From positions 124,001 through 188,000 of the forward strand of contig NZ_CANLZM010000001.1 of assembly GCF_947495565.1 (NCBI RefSeq): 64,000 nt of DNA, written 5' to 3'. Source of the stretch: an uncultured Pontibacter sp. (GTDB lineage: Bacteria > Bacteroidota > Bacteroidia > Cytophagales > Hymenobacteraceae). The stretch's first letter is position 1. Every line of letters begins with the position of its first letter. Shown here one piece after another: positions 1-8,205 of this stretch. Under the pieces are notes generated by a model that saw only the letters and a list, made by a program, of their open reading frames with translations, was not told where the DNA came from and did not search any database. The position numbers and the translations under genes are program-made.

Positions 1-1
1 T

Positions 2-1888
2 GTAACAAGTACAGGCACCCGTTACCCGTGGTCATCCAGAGGCCTGTTGAGCTTTGACCCAGCACCTGGTAACCTGAACGATGTGAGACTTAATTTCAGA
101 GTAAGAGATAATGAGGGTTTAACTAGTACTACGGCTGCAATCACCATCCCTATAAACGGGGAGCCTGTTGCCATTGATCAGACTAATACGGTGGCTTTGG
201 CAAATGGAGCAGCAGCTACAAAGTTAGACGCTCTCAACGGTTTAGATTCTGATGGTACTGTTTCTTCTTTCAGGTTCGCTGCATTGCCAAGTGCTGCACA
301 AGGTGTGCTGTATGTCGATAACGAACCTGCTGATCTTACCACCGCCTATCCGTGGGCAGCGGCCAGCAAAGTATACTTTGATCCGGCTGTAGCTAACCTG
401 GCAAACGTAACGTTCCGCTACATCATCAGAGACAATGAGAACGCTGAAGACAGCTCACCGGCTGTTTTCACGATCAGAATTGCACAAGACTGGGATGCGG
501 ATGGCGTTACTGATGCAGAAGATCTGGATGATGATAACGATGGTATTCCGGACACGCTGGAAGGCAACGGAGATAAAGACGGCGACGGTATCATCAACTC
601 CCTTGACCTGGACTCAGACGGCGACGGAATTCTGGATGCTGTGGAGGCTAACAAAGGTGTAGTGCCTGCTGCTGCTATTTTCAGCTTAGAAACTGGTCGT
701 TATACTTCAGCGGTTGGGGCAAACGGTCTTGTAGATGTGCTGGAGACAACACCGGGCTCAGGCAACATTAACTATACTTTGCCAGATACAGACGGTGATA
801 AACTGCATGATTTCTTGGATATTGATGCTGACAACGATGGCATACTGGATAATGTAGAGGCGCAGCTCCTGAACTCCAGAGTAGTAAAATCTGGTGCAGA
901 TGCTGATGGCGACGGTATTGACAATGCGTTTGACCTGACCTGCGGATGCAGCACCAACGGCGTAGCGCTTGTGCCTGTAAACACAGATGGCGACGCGTTG
1001 CCTGACTATTTAGATCTGGATAGCGATAACGATGAAACGCCAGATGAACACGAAGCGCACGACACAAACGATAACGGCGACTCAGCAGATGATTTGAAAC
1101 TGCTAGCCGAGCAGTTCTGGGCACGAGCCCTTGGAAATAGTAAGAATTACTATGCAGCCAACGGCCAGAAGTATGAGTGGCTTGCAGATGGAGACAACAA
1201 CCGTGTGACAGATTACCTACAGTTCGGGTCTATGCATTACTACGATTCAGATAATGACGGCCTTGTTGACTTATTCGATGCGGATAGCTACGGACAGGAA
1301 ACTGCAGCAAACCCATCCTTCCGTGATGCAGGAACTATAACACCGCTTCCTGTTACGCTGATCAGCTTTACGGCACAGGCGCAAAACGGAGGCGTGCTTC
1401 TGAAGTGGGCCACAGCCACAGAGCTTTCAAATGATTACTTTATAGTGGAGCGTAGCATAAATGGCAGAACATTTGAGGAGGTAAGCAGAGTAAAAGGGGC
1501 AGGCAGCAGCAGTGTGCGTTTAGATTACTCCCTGCTAGACAGCAAAGCTCCGGCTGGTGTTGTATACTACCGCCTGAAGCAGGTGGACTTCGATGGTCAG
1601 TTTGAGTACAGCAGAGTTGCCATGGTGCGTGTGCAGGAAACGGCCGCACCAGTTGTAAAACTTTATCCTAACCCGGCTGTAAGCACCGTAAATTTAGACA
1701 TGACTACCTTGCCTGATGCCGTTTACAGAGTGCGCATTGTAAGTATGGATGGGCGAGTGCTAAGGGAATTAAACATAGAGGGCCGTAAAATAGAGCAGCT
1801 AGATATTAACCAGCTGCCAAGCGGCAACTACCTGCTGCAGGTGCAGGGGGCGCAGTTCGCCAAGTCCCTGAAGCTGATAAAGCAATAA
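2..1888 (+). CDS. Type IX-secreted protein with TSP3-like calcium repeats (3' part of a longer gene)
   Basis: The reading frame is open to the left edge of the window, so this is the C-terminal 628 residues of a larger protein; the TTG at 47 is not a real start. The N-terminal part visible looks like Ig/cadherin-like repeats ('FRVRDNEG', 'FRYIIRDNE'). It is followed by many DxDxDG-type acidic repeats ('DADGVTDAEDLDDDNDG', 'DSDGDGILD', 'DADNDGILD') typical of thrombospondin type 3 calcium-binding repeats. The last ~75 residues ('VKLYPNPA...' to 'SLKLIKQ') form a type A sorting domain of the type IX secretion system, so the mature protein is probably exported across the outer membrane and attached to the surface or released. 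Just before the tail is a 'LISFTAQAQNGGVLLKWATATE' segment, the usual pre-tail beta-sandwich also present in the cargo gene at 60963-62249. The specific function is unknown; adhesin or large surface protein is the most likely role. Confidence 0.9.
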   Translation, partial: VTSTGTRYPWSSRGLLSFDPAPGNLNDVRLNFRVRDNEGLTSTTAAITIPINGEPVAIDQTNTVALANGAAATKLDALNGLDSDGTVSSFRFAALPSAAQGVLYVDNEPADLTTAYPWAAASKVYFDPAVANLANVTFRYIIRDNENAEDSSPAVFTIRIAQDWDADGVTDAEDLDDDNDGIPDTLEGNGDKDGDGIINSLDLDSDGDGILDAVEANKGVVPAAAIFSLETGRYTSAVGANGLVDVLETTPGSGNINYTLPDTDGDKLHDFLDIDADNDGILDNVEAQLLNSRVVKSGADADGDGIDNAFDLTCGCSTNGVALVPVNTDGDALPDYLDLDSDNDETPDEHEAHDTNDNGDSADDLKLLAEQFWARALGNSKNYYAANGQKYEWLADGDNNRVTDYLQFGSMHYYDSDNDGLVDLFDADSYGQETAANPSFRDAGTITPLPVTLISFTAQAQNGGVLLKWATATELSNDYFIVERSINGRTFEEVSRVKGAGSSSVRLDYSLLDSKAPAGVVYYRLKQVDFDGQFEYSRVAMVRVQETAAPVVKLYPNPAVSTVNLDMTTLPDAVYRVRIVSMDGRVLRELNIEGRKIEQLDINQLPSGNYLLQVQGAQFAKSLKLIKQ

Positions 1889-1900
1889 GTTTTTAAGTTG

Positions 1901-1937
1901 AAAGAAAGGGCTCTGTTGATGACAGAGCCCTTTCTTT
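1901..1937. terminator. Bidirectional rho-independent terminator
   Basis: A perfect 15-bp inverted repeat, AAAGAAAGGGCTCTG at 1901-1915 and its complement at 1923-1937, with a 7-nt loop. The A-rich and T-rich outer ends let it serve both the surface-protein gene on the left and the convergent thioesterase gene on the right. Confidence 0.9.
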
Positions 1938-1940
1938 GTT

Positions 1941-2378
1941 TTAGCAGTATCCATCCAAGCTCTCGAGCGGTTGCGTGGTGCGTGCAAACTGGCCGGTGCC
2001 GAAGGCTACTTCTTTGCCGCGCTCGTTGTAGAGGGTAGCTTCCGCTATAAACAGGTTCTTGCTTTGGGAGCGCAGCGTGCCTACTGCCTTTAGCATGCCG
2101 CTTGCAACAGGCCTCACCAGGTTTAGCTGAAAAGACGCTGTTACGATAAACACATCCTGTACCACAGAGGCAACCGCAAAGTAGGAGGCATCATCAAGTA
2201 GTTTAAAGTATACTGCGCCATGAATGGCATTAGCGCCGTGGTAGTATTTTTCCTGAATGGGTAGCGTAATCTCGGCGCTGCTGTGGCTGACCTGAATGCT
2301 GCTGCCGTTAAAAAGCTCCTGCACCTTTGCCTTGTGGTACAGCCGCTCCAGCCGCCGGAAATGTTCTTCGTGTTGCAT
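1941..2378 (-). CDS. PaaI-family hotdog-fold thioesterase
   Basis: A 145-residue protein with the single-hotdog layout of PaaI-type acyl-CoA thioesterases. The signature 'HGAVYFKLLDDASYFAVAS' (about residues 53-71) has the His-Gly followed by the acidic residue on the central helix. 'TASFQLNLVRPV' forms the conserved beta strand, and 'AEATLYNERGKEVAFGTGQFA' closes the fold. It would hydrolyse an acyl-CoA or aryl-CoA in the cytosol; the substrate cannot be told from sequence. It is a stand-alone minus-strand gene, convergent with the surface protein and sharing its terminator. Length is usual for the family. Confidence 0.85.
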   Translation of the reverse strand: MQHEEHFRRLERLYHKAKVQELFNGSSIQVSHSSAEITLPIQEKYYHGANAIHGAVYFKLLDDASYFAVASVVQDVFIVTASFQLNLVRPVASGMLKAVGTLRSQSKNLFIAEATLYNERGKEVAFGTGQFARTTQPLESLDGYC

Positions 2379-2593
2379 CTGGCAAGTATAAGTATAAATC
2401 AGTAAATGGCTGAGCCAACCAAGTACAAAACCAAATGAGAAGTGCGCTTATCTCCTTTTGTAATCACCCGGTACAAGTATACTTGGATAAGAAGAAGCTA
2501 TCAAACAAACTCCTCCCACCGGTATTTATACTTTCTCCTGCATACAACTTGGCCTATAAAGTATGGGAATGTATACTCCCGGATATCAAACCA

Positions 2594-2622
2594 TAAAAAA
2601 AGCCCGGCTTTGCGGGCCGGGC
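2594..2622 (-). terminator. Terminator of the DUF983 gene
   Basis: GCCCGGC (2602-2608) pairs with GCCGGGC (2616-2622). The run of A at 2595-2601 on the plus strand becomes the U-tract for transcription from the minus-strand gene ending at 2652. Confidence 0.85.
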
Positions 2623-2651
2623 GTTCATGTATTCACCAATAAGTTGTAGTA

Positions 2652-3044
2652 TTAGCAGTGTGTAGATGCAGCCACATCTTTGTTGTAATGCACGAAAAAG
2701 TTAAACCATATCGCCCGCGCCATCCTGAAAATGAAAGGATAAAAGAGCAACAGCGCAACGCTAAGAGAACCTAAAAACCAGAACATGGTAACCTCTGGCA
2801 ACAGCACATTTAAGGCAACCAGAATGGTGATAACCATGGCAGTGGTAATGCCATAGCTCACGTACATGGCACCGTAATAAAAGCCCGGCTCCGGCTCATA
2901 GCGCTGGTGGCAGCAGGGGCAGTCTTCAGGCATCTGACCGAATTTAGTGTAACTCCAGCCTTTGTAAGTAAAAAGATCTCCCTTGTGGCACTTGGGGCAT
3001 TTATACTTCAGGATACTGTATAGTTTTGAACCTTCGCTTAGCAT
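2652..3044 (-). CDS. DUF983 membrane protein with N-terminal zinc ribbon
   Basis: A 130-residue protein of the DUF983 family. The N-terminus carries two Cys pairs, 'CPKC' (about residues 15-18) and 'CPCC' (about 43-46), which should form a zinc ribbon. 'EPGFYYGAMYVSYGI' leads into two predicted transmembrane helices (about residues 58-80 and 87-105), and a short cytoplasmic tail ends with His-Cys. Function is not established; the family is common in Bacteroidota and Alphaproteobacteria. It is followed by a clear terminator and appears monocistronic. Confidence 0.85.
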   Translation of the reverse strand: MLSEGSKLYSILKYKCPKCHKGDLFTYKGWSYTKFGQMPEDCPCCHQRYEPEPGFYYGAMYVSYGITTAMVITILVALNVLLPEVTMFWFLGSLSVALLLFYPFIFRMARAIWFNFFVHYNKDVAASTHC

Positions 3045-3143
3045 GATGATTTTATTTTTTTTATCTGATGCAAAAGTACCGCCTGCCGCTATTTATACAT
3101 GGCACAAAAGCTGCGCCGCATGGTACAAATGCTTTACCTGTGT

Positions 3144-3782
3144 TTATACGGCCATAGTGGGCTTGGCTATCATGCGTTTTTTTACGGACGCTACGTTTAT
3201 GCCGGCAGCTTCCATTTTTAAGACTGCCTGCGCCTCAATAAGCTCTTTTAACTGCTGCAGGCAGGAGTCAAACTCTGTGTGGCGGCCCATCAGGAAAACA
3301 AACTCCTGCTCAATCTCCAGCCAGGTGTTTATGTCGGCCTGGTTGTGCTGTATCTGTACCTCCAGCTTATCCAGTGCGTTGGCTACGCGCGCCTCATAGG
3401 TAAGTTTATCCTCAAACTCGTGCCAAAGCTCATACACGTGCTGGCCCAGGCCGTTGCCCAAAGTATCGCGCAGGTTTTCGATTGCTTTCAGCTCCCGCTG
3501 GCGCTTCTGCTCTTTCAGGGCTGTGGTGTTTACCTCGAAGGCCGGCACGTCGCCTGCCTCTGCCTCAACCAGATCATGCACAATCACCATTTTTAAAGTA
3601 TGAGCTACGTTTATTTCGTTGTCCAGGTAAGGCTCCAGCAGCACAACCATCAGCGACATGCGCCACGTATGCTCCGCCACGCTCTCCTGCCTGCCGTTAG
3701 ACAGCCAACTGTGGCGCAATTCATACTTCAGTTTCTCGGCAAGGTGGAGCACCTCTAACACGCTTTTTAGTTCTTCTTTCAT
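3144..3782 (-). CDS. HD-domain hydrolase, YfbR/HDDC2-like nucleotidase
   Basis: A 212-residue cytosolic protein with the metal-binding pattern of HD phosphohydrolases: 'AEHTWRMS' (first His), 'VIVHDLVEAEAGDV' (the HD doublet, plus the glutamates typical of the YfbR/HDDC2 group), and a later Asp in 'ALDKLEVQIQH'. Members of this group dephosphorylate deoxynucleoside 5'-monophosphates. The first half matches the family well; the C-terminal ~60 residues are more variable and Lys/Ala-rich. It is monocistronic, separated by about 200 bp from the bat genes upstream on the same strand. Confidence 0.8.
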   Translation of the reverse strand: MKEELKSVLEVLHLAEKLKYELRHSWLSNGRQESVAEHTWRMSLMVVLLEPYLDNEINVAHTLKMVIVHDLVEAEAGDVPAFEVNTTALKEQKRQRELKAIENLRDTLGNGLGQHVYELWHEFEDKLTYEARVANALDKLEVQIQHNQADINTWLEIEQEFVFLMGRHTEFDSCLQQLKELIEAQAVLKMEAAGINVASVKKRMIAKPTMAV

Positions 3783-3986
3783 ACTTGTGTTTTGTAGTTG
3801 CTGATGCCAGTGCGGTTATAGTTATTGCAGCTATGGCAAAGTTATGAAAAACAGCGGTTAACCTCTTGCAAAAGTATAGCTATTGGCAAGTATAAGCACC
3901 GCAACAGGATATATAGCTATAGCTGGTAATCGAATGGCAGTTTTACCAAGACAGAAAACAACCCGAAAAGGAATTACAGCCTTTGC

Positions 3987-4937
3987 TTACCAATCCGGTT
4001 TGGCGGGATCTGGCTTGCGAGATGGCTTTTTAGGGAGTTGCTGAATGTACTGCAGTTCGGCGTTTCGCATGGCATCTAGCAGCAGACGCGCCTTTTCGGG
4101 GCTCATGTTTGCCTGCTTTAACCGGGCGCGTCGCGTCTGTGCCTGCTGATCTTCTGCAGATACAGCATCGGAACTGCCCCTGTGCTGCTGCCCGTCTTTA
4201 TCGAAAGGATTGTTCAGTTGCTGGCCTTCTTCATTGCCAGGTGTTTGGCCGGCGGCTTCTTCGCGTTCATTTTCGCTATTCTGATTTTCTTTGCCTCCGG
4301 CAGGTTGCTGCTGCTGGCTTTCTTGGTCAGGCTCAGAAGTATCGATTTCCTCCTGCTGGTTGCCTTGTTCATCTAGGTTTCGCTTTGGTTGAGGTTCCAG
4401 ATCATCCGTGGCTGGGGGGGGTGCCTGTTGCTCATCCGGCGCTGGGCTTTTATCCTGTCCAGACGGCTCCGGGCTTGTTTGTTCGGCAGCTGCCTCGGGG
4501 TGCAACTCAAGGTATTTTTTCAGGAGCTCATAGTTATACCTGGCTGCATCGTTCGCGGGTTCTACCACCAGTGCCTGCTTGTATAAGGCTAAGGCACGCT
4601 TATAGTTTTTTTGCTTTGTATGGATGTTGCCCAACTGCAGGTGCGCCAGCGCGCGCAGGTACATGGTCGGGTGGTCTGCCAGGTATTGGTAGGCCGCCGT
4701 TGCCTGCGGCAGTAGCCCCGCCTGATAGTAGGAGTGGGCCAGGTTTAAGCGCAATTGGTCGTCATCCACTTCCAGATCATCCAGCAGATATTTATAAGCC
4801 GCTATGGCCTCTGCATAATCTTGCTGGTTATAGGCGACAGCTGCCTCAGCTGCATACTGGTTTATGCGCGTAATAACAGAAATGCCGCCTGTAAACAAGC
4901 TTGCCAGAAGTATGGCTGCCATGGCTACTGCTTTCAT
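3987..4937 (-). CDS. BatC-like tetratricopeptide repeat protein
   Basis: A 316-residue protein with an N-terminal hydrophobic signal or anchor (residues 1-20). Tetratricopeptide repeats follow at about residues 25-145 ('AEAAVAYNQQDYAEAIAAYKYLL', 'AHSYYQAGLLPQATAAYQYLA', 'AHLQLGNIHTKQKNYKRALALYKQAL'). After these comes a long low-complexity Gln/Glu/Pro/Ser region (about 150-265) and a basic C-terminus. This is the architecture of BatC in the Bacteroidota aerotolerance (bat) operons. Its ATG overlaps the stop of the upstream VWA gene by 4 bp (ATGA), so the two are translationally coupled. No batD or batE follows; the next gene is an HD hydrolase, so the operon is shortened or split. Confidence 0.85.
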   Translation of the reverse strand: MKAVAMAAILLASLFTGGISVITRINQYAAEAAVAYNQQDYAEAIAAYKYLLDDLEVDDDQLRLNLAHSYYQAGLLPQATAAYQYLADHPTMYLRALAHLQLGNIHTKQKNYKRALALYKQALVVEPANDAARYNYELLKKYLELHPEAAAEQTSPEPSGQDKSPAPDEQQAPPPATDDLEPQPKRNLDEQGNQQEEIDTSEPDQESQQQQPAGGKENQNSENEREEAAGQTPGNEEGQQLNNPFDKDGQQHRGSSDAVSAEDQQAQTRRARLKQANMSPEKARLLLDAMRNAELQYIQQLPKKPSRKPDPAKPDW

Positions 4938-5929
4938 ACCCTGATAAGTTTAATAGTGATCAGGATGTCCAGCAATATCAGGAAAAACGCAAGTGCCAGC
5001 GGGTAAATATACTTGTTTGCGGTCACGTCTATGGTTTTGCTTTCCCGCAATTCTCCTTCTATTTTATTTATAGCGCTGATGAGTTTGCTAACCTCGCTTA
5101 CACGGTCATTTACCTCAAAGTAGGCGCCGCCTGTGAGTTCCGCCAGTTGTGCCAGGGGCTCAGGCTTTAACTGAGTGACTACCTCATTTCCGTTACGGTC
5201 AGTTTTAAAACCCTGCCCAGCCGGAATGCGGCTGCCACCGGTAGTACCAATGCCCAATGTGTAGATGCGTATATTTTCTGCGCGAAGCTGCTCTGCCAGT
5301 TGCGTCACGTCCTGTCCGAAATCCTCGCCGTCGCTTATCAGCACCAGCACCCGCGCCTTTTGCTCCTCCTCTGCTAAGTTAGACCTTTGTCTTAGTTTGT
5401 CTAGTGCCAGCTGCAGCACCGGCGCGTAGTTAGTGCCAGAGTGGGGGAGTAAGTTTGTTCGCAGCGTTTGGGTGTAAAGCTGCAGCGCATTTTGGTCAAA
5501 GGTGAGGGGGCTTTGGATGTAAGCTTCGTTAGAGAAGATGATAAGGCCAATGCGGTCAGAATTAAATCGGCTGATAAGGCGCTGGGTTACTTGCCTGGCT
5601 TTTTCTAACCGGGAAGGCTGTACGTCCGTTGCGTTCATGGATTGAGACAGGTCCATGGCGATGTATAAATCCTTGCCGATGTTTCTGATCTCTTTTTTCA
5701 TCGCCCCAAAGGAAGGGCCAAGTATGGCAACTATAAGTAGCAGCAGGTAAAGGTGGCGCAGCAGGAACTTAAACCATACTCCGTGCGGGCGCTGCTTAAA
5801 AAACAGTGCTACCCTGCGCACACGAAACAGATAGCCTGCATACAGCACAAAAAAAGTTGCACCGAACAGGATCTCCAGTAATGTCAGGGTTTGGTACCAG
5901 GTCATTCTAAAAAATTTGGCAAGAGGCAC
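4934..5929 (-). CDS. BatA/BatB-like VWA-domain membrane protein
   Basis: 331 residues. Two N-terminal transmembrane helices (about 12-32 and 55-78) precede a von Willebrand factor A domain with an intact MIDAS motif: 'DLSQSMNATD' (DxSxS), the Thr in 'HSGTNYAP', and 'ISDGEDFG'. A C-terminal transmembrane helix ('YPLALAFFLILLDILIT') closes the protein. This is the BatA/BatB layout. Bat proteins are membrane complexes of Bacteroidota linked to oxidative-stress tolerance and pathogen fitness, with no established biochemistry. The coupled downstream TPR gene supports the BatB assignment. A single copy is present here, without a second VWA gene. Confidence 0.88.
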   Translation of the reverse strand: MPLAKFFRMTWYQTLTLLEILFGATFFVLYAGYLFRVRRVALFFKQRPHGVWFKFLLRHLYLLLLIVAILGPSFGAMKKEIRNIGKDLYIAMDLSQSMNATDVQPSRLEKARQVTQRLISRFNSDRIGLIIFSNEAYIQSPLTFDQNALQLYTQTLRTNLLPHSGTNYAPVLQLALDKLRQRSNLAEEEQKARVLVLISDGEDFGQDVTQLAEQLRAENIRIYTLGIGTTGGSRIPAGQGFKTDRNGNEVVTQLKPEPLAQLAELTGGAYFEVNDRVSEVSKLISAINKIEGELRESKTIDVTANKYIYPLALAFFLILLDILITIKLIRV

Positions 5930-6188
5930 AGCGCCATACGTTGAAAGGCAGCTGTTAGCTACAAATATACTAAACCGCAGGCATACTCTGGTATGGAGCT
6001 GTAGAGGGTATTTTATATACTAAAGCAGCGCTATATGGAACGGTTGAGACCATGTAATAAGTATAGCTATATAGGAGGCGAAAAAATATTTAAAATTTTT
6101 GATTGCAAGAAGCCTTGCTGTATCAATGAGTTAGCGTTTTAGAGAGGCTCTTAGACTAAATATTTGGCGGGAATTTTCAGGCAAGGTA
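5930..6188. other. Gene-free AT-rich spacer upstream of the tRNA cluster
   Basis: Between the start of the VWA gene and the tRNA-Ser promoter I see no open frame with a start, no strong hairpin and no repeat. The stretch is AT-rich (for example 6080-6105) and should hold the minus-strand bat promoter, but I cannot place one convincingly. Confidence 0.5.
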
Positions 6189-6219
6189 TTGCGTTGTACC
6201 AATCGATGTAGTATGTTTG
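6189..6219 (+). promoter_or_regulatory. Candidate Bacteroidota-type promoter of tRNA-Ser
   Basis: TTG at 6189-6191, 20 nt of spacer, then TATGTTTG at 6212-6219. This matches the Bacteroidota -33/-7 consensus TTTG-N19-TAnnTTTG with one extra spacer base. The tRNA begins 30 bp downstream. Confidence 0.5.
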
Positions 6220-6248
6220 CAGTCTCTTAAGCAGTAAGAGAAATCCAC

Positions 6249-6335
6249 GGAGAGGTGGGTGAGTGGCTTAAACCAGCAGTTTGCTAAACTGCCGTACTGG
6301 TAACGGTACCGGGGGTTCGAATCCCCCCTTCTCCG
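6249..6335 (+). tRNA. tRNA-Ser (anticodon GCT)
   Basis: An 87-nt cloverleaf. The acceptor GGAGAGG (6249-6255) pairs with CTTCTCC (6328-6334), with discriminator G at 6335. The anticodon loop TTGCTAA reads GCT (Ser AGC/AGU). The long variable arm is typical of class II tRNA-Ser. The T arm is GGGGG-TTCGAAT-CCCCC (6311-6327). The CCA end is not encoded. Confidence 0.95.
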
Positions 6336-6370
6336 CTGTAAGATGATGATGAAAAAAAGTTCAAAAAACT

Positions 6371-6401
6371 TTTGCAAATCAAAAATCTTCACTTACCTTT
6401 G
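6371..6401 (+). promoter_or_regulatory. Consensus Bacteroidota promoter of tRNA-Pro
   Basis: TTTG at 6371-6374, exactly 19 nt, then TACCTTTG at 6394-6401. This is a full match to the Bacteroidota sigma consensus TTTG-N19-TAnnTTTG, placed about 57 bp before the tRNA-Pro gene. Confidence 0.8.
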
Positions 6402-6457
6402 CATCGCAATCAGAGGAAACGGTTTAAAATCGGATGATCTGAAAGCGAAAAATAGTT

Positions 6458-6531
6458 CGGGGTGTAGCGTAGCCCGGTATCGCGCCACATTTGGGATGTG
6501 GAGGTCGTAGGTTCGAATCCTGCCACCCCGA
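6458..6531 (+). tRNA. tRNA-Pro (anticodon TGG)
   Basis: A 74-nt cloverleaf. The acceptor CGGGGTG (6458-6464) pairs with CACCCCG (6524-6530), discriminator A at 6531. The anticodon stem CCACA/TGTGG encloses TTTGGGA, reading TGG (Pro). The T loop is TTCGAAT. CCA is not encoded. Confidence 0.95.
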
Positions 6532-6534
6532 CTA

Positions 6535-6566
6535 AAAAAATTTCGGAAGCAATTCCGAAATTTTTT
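6535..6566 (+). terminator. Terminator after tRNA-Pro
   Basis: AAAAAATTTCGGAA (6535-6548) pairs perfectly with TTCCGAAATTTTTT (6553-6566), ending in a U-tract. It would separate tRNA-Pro from tRNA-Arg or attenuate read-through. Confidence 0.85.
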
Positions 6567-6602
6567 GTTTAAGGGTAGAGCAAAGCTCTCCTGATAAACG
6601 CT

Positions 6603-6676
6603 GGTCTCGTAGCTCAGCTGGATAGAGCAACTGCCTTCTAAGCAGTAGGTCTTTGGTTCGAATCCAAACGGGATCA
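6603..6676 (+). tRNA. tRNA-Arg (anticodon TCT)
   Basis: A 74-nt cloverleaf. The acceptor GGTCTCG (6603-6609) pairs with CGGGATC (6669-6675) through two G-T pairs; discriminator A at 6676. The anticodon stem ACTGC/GCAGT encloses CTTCTAA, reading TCT (Arg AGA/AGG). The T arm is TTTGG-TTCGAAT-CCAAA. CCA is not encoded. Its 3' end borders the accessory patch with the IS element and pseudogene, a usual place for integration. Confidence 0.95.
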
Positions 6677-6677
6677 C

Positions 6678-6712
6678 AAAAAGCCCCTATACATGAAGTA
6701 TAGGGGCTTTTT
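6678..6712 (+). terminator. Terminator after tRNA-Arg
   Basis: A perfect 15-bp stem, AAAAAGCCCCTATAC (6678-6692) with GTATAGGGGCTTTTT (6698-6712), and a 5-nt loop. Confidence 0.92.
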
Positions 6713-6964
6713 TGTTTTATGGGCACCAAATTGGGCACCATTTTCGAGTCCATGCCTACCCGAAGGCCCGTCTTTCCAGCTCGTTCAGCTGCTGTAACCT
6801 CTCCCTGGTATCGCCGATATTGTTGTGCACCTCCAGCCGGTTCGGCCAGCTCAGTACCTCTTGTTTCTTCTCTCTTACTTCCTGCAGCAACTGTTTCTCA
6901 AGTGAGGGAATGGCTTCACTTGAGCTTTTTCACCTTCTTCGGCTGATCTCCAGTAAAAAATCAG
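6713..6964. other. Gene remnants between tRNA-Arg and the IS element
   Basis: About 250 bp with no intact gene. On the minus strand a frame ending with TAG at 6756-6758 reads a coiled-coil-like peptide of some 55 residues ('PSLEKQLLQEVREKKQEV...RLQQLNELERRAFG') but has an upstream stop and no start codon. It looks like the tail of a decayed gene truncated by the insertion at 6965. A short direct repeat GGGCACC (6721-6727 and 6734-6740) lies next to the tRNA terminator. Confidence 0.4.
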
Positions 6965-7043
6965 TGACCTCCCCCCGAAAAACCGGACTATTGTAAAGTA
7001 GAGAAAACGGGCAATAGTCGTATAGTTTTAAAAGCGAATTGCC

Positions 7044-7310
7044 ATGAAGAAATCGAAATTTACCGAGGCGCAGATCATCTTCGCCATCAAGCAAGCGGAG
7101 ACGGGTGTCAAGGTGGAGGAGGTGTGCCGCAAGATGGGCATCTCTGATGCCACCTTCTATAACTGGAAGAAAAAATACGGAGGCTTAGGGGTGTCGGAGT
7201 TGCGCAAGCTCCGTCAGTTGGAGGAGGAGAACCGCCAACTGAAGCAACTGGTGGCGGACCTGAGCCTGGACAAGCAGATGCTGCAGTATCTGCTGCGAAA
7301 AAAGCTTTAA
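7044..7310 (+). CDS. IS3-family transposase OrfA (helix-turn-helix and leucine zipper)
   Basis: 88 residues. An N-terminal helix-turn-helix of the HTH_8/transposase_8 type ('[43 protein letters not shown]') precedes a heptad-leucine region ('[28 protein letters not shown]') that mediates multimerisation. It binds the IS ends and, alone, usually acts as a regulator of transposition. The frame ends at TAA 7308-7310, just past an A_AAA_AAG slippery site, so a fraction of ribosomes should shift to -1 and make the OrfAB transposase. Confidence 0.92.
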   Translation: MKKSKFTEAQIIFAIKQAETGVKVEEVCRKMGISDATFYNWKKKYGGLGVSELRKLRQLEEENRQLKQLVADLSLDKQMLQYLLRKKL

Positions 7311-7336
7311 GGCCAGCCCAGGTAAAGCGGCTGGCC
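7298..7336 (+). promoter_or_regulatory. Programmed -1 ribosomal frameshift signal
   Basis: The heptamer A AAA AAG (7298-7304) lies in the orfA phase (cgA AAA AAG). Six nucleotides later a perfect 8-bp stem forms, GGCCAGCC (7311-7318) with GGCTGGCC (7329-7336), loop 10 nt. Slippery site, spacing and stem match the classical IS3-family design. After the shift the -1 frame runs without a stop from 7304 into orfB. Confidence 0.88.
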
Positions 7337-8164
7337 TTGGAACTACAGAAGGATTACCGGATTTCGGTCAGAAGAGCATGTAAGGTGCTGCTGTTTCACC
7401 GCTCAGGCTGGTATTACCGCTCCAGAGCCAGGGACAGCTCTGTGATCCGGAAGCGGATGCAGGAGATCGCCCAGGTGAGGGTTCGCTACGGGTTCTGGCG
7501 TATCTTTATCCTGCTCCGCCGGGAGGGCTGGAAGGATAACCACAAGCGCGTACATCGCCTTTATAAAGAAGAAGGGCTGAATCTGCGGAGCAAGCGCCCG
7601 AGAAGAAACAAAGCAGCCGCGCACCGGCTGGAGCGTCCAGAGCTCTCTACTAACCATGAGTGCTGGTCGATGGATTTCGAGGCCGATCAGCTCTTCGACG
7701 GCCACAAGTTCCGCTGCTTAACTATAGTGGATGATTGTAGCCGTCAGTGTCCTGGCATCCTGGTGGGACAGTCTCTGAAGGGGGAGGATGTGGTGGCTGC
7801 TCTGGAAAGCATCAGGCGAAGCACCCAACTCTTACCTAAGCGTATACAGGTGGACAACGGCAGCGAGTTCATCTCTAAGGCACTGGACAAGTGGGCTTAT
7901 GATAACCAAGTAACACTGGACTTCTCCAGGCCCGGTAAACCAACGGATAACGCCTTTATCGAGTCCTTCAATGGCAGTTTCCGGGATGAGTGCCTGAACG
8001 TGAATTGGTTCCTCTCACTGGAAGACGCAAGGGAGAAAATCGAGGCCTGGCGGCAGGAGTATAACTGCTTCCGGCCCCACAGTTCACTTGGTAACAAAAC
8101 GCCGGAAGAGTGGATAAAAGAAAATATAGTAGAACCCGAATTCTCTAATTTTGACCTGTCCTAA
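7304..8164 (+). CDS. IS3-family transposase OrfB (DDE integrase core), made as OrfAB fusion
   Basis: This frame has no ATG near its beginning (first candidate is TTG at 7337), but is open back to the slippery heptamer, so it is best read as the continuation of OrfA after a -1 shift. It has an HTH_21 region ('[32 protein letters not shown]') and an rve catalytic core with all three acidic residues: Asp in 'CWSMDFEAD', Asp in 'IQVDNGSEF', and Glu in '[17 protein letters not shown]'. The C-terminal '[19 protein letters not shown]' motif is typical of the family. The fused protein would be the active transposase, about 370 residues. Confidence 0.9.
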   Translation, partial: ALRPAQVKRLALELQKDYRISVRRACKVLLFHRSGWYYRSRARDSSVIRKRMQEIAQVRVRYGFWRIFILLRREGWKDNHKRVHRLYKEEGLNLRSKRPRRNKAAAHRLERPELSTNHECWSMDFEADQLFDGHKFRCLTIVDDCSRQCPGILVGQSLKGEDVVAALESIRRSTQLLPKRIQVDNGSEFISKALDKWAYDNQVTLDFSRPGKPTDNAFIESFNGSFRDECLNVNWFLSLEDAREKIEAWRQEYNCFRPHSSLGNKTPEEWIKENIVEPEFSNFDLS

Positions 8165-8205
8165 TATTGGGAGGGGCTCAAAATTTTGAGAAAAGTCTCA
8201 TTTAA

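Larger units (their letters stand above)
6965..8180 (+). mobile_element. Complete IS3-family insertion sequence (IS407-like)
   Basis: About 1216 bp bounded by imperfect terminal inverted repeats of ~25 bp. The left end starts TGACCTCCCCCC (6965) and the right end, read on the complementary strand from 8180, starts TGAGCCCCTCCC; both contain GGAC about 20 bp in. Two overlapping-phase frames, orfA (7044-7310) and orfB (-1 frame, to 8164), encode the transposase. No matching 3-4 bp target duplication flanks it (TCAG left, AAAT right), so either the ends are mis-set by a base or two, or a deletion or recombination followed insertion. Both frames are intact and the element could be active. Confidence 0.85.

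Noticed and set aside
2442..2642. 66-codon plus-strand frame in the spacer after the thioesterase gene
   Set aside because: No recognisable product, overlaps the DUF983 terminator hairpin, and composition is that of spacer DNA.
6177..6753. Minus-strand frames covering the tRNA cluster
   Set aside because: They are antisense to three well-formed tRNA genes and their terminators; coding there is an artefact.
6961..8184. Target-site duplication flanking the IS
   Set aside because: TCAG on the left and AAAT on the right do not match; no 3-5 bp repeat found within two bases of the ends.
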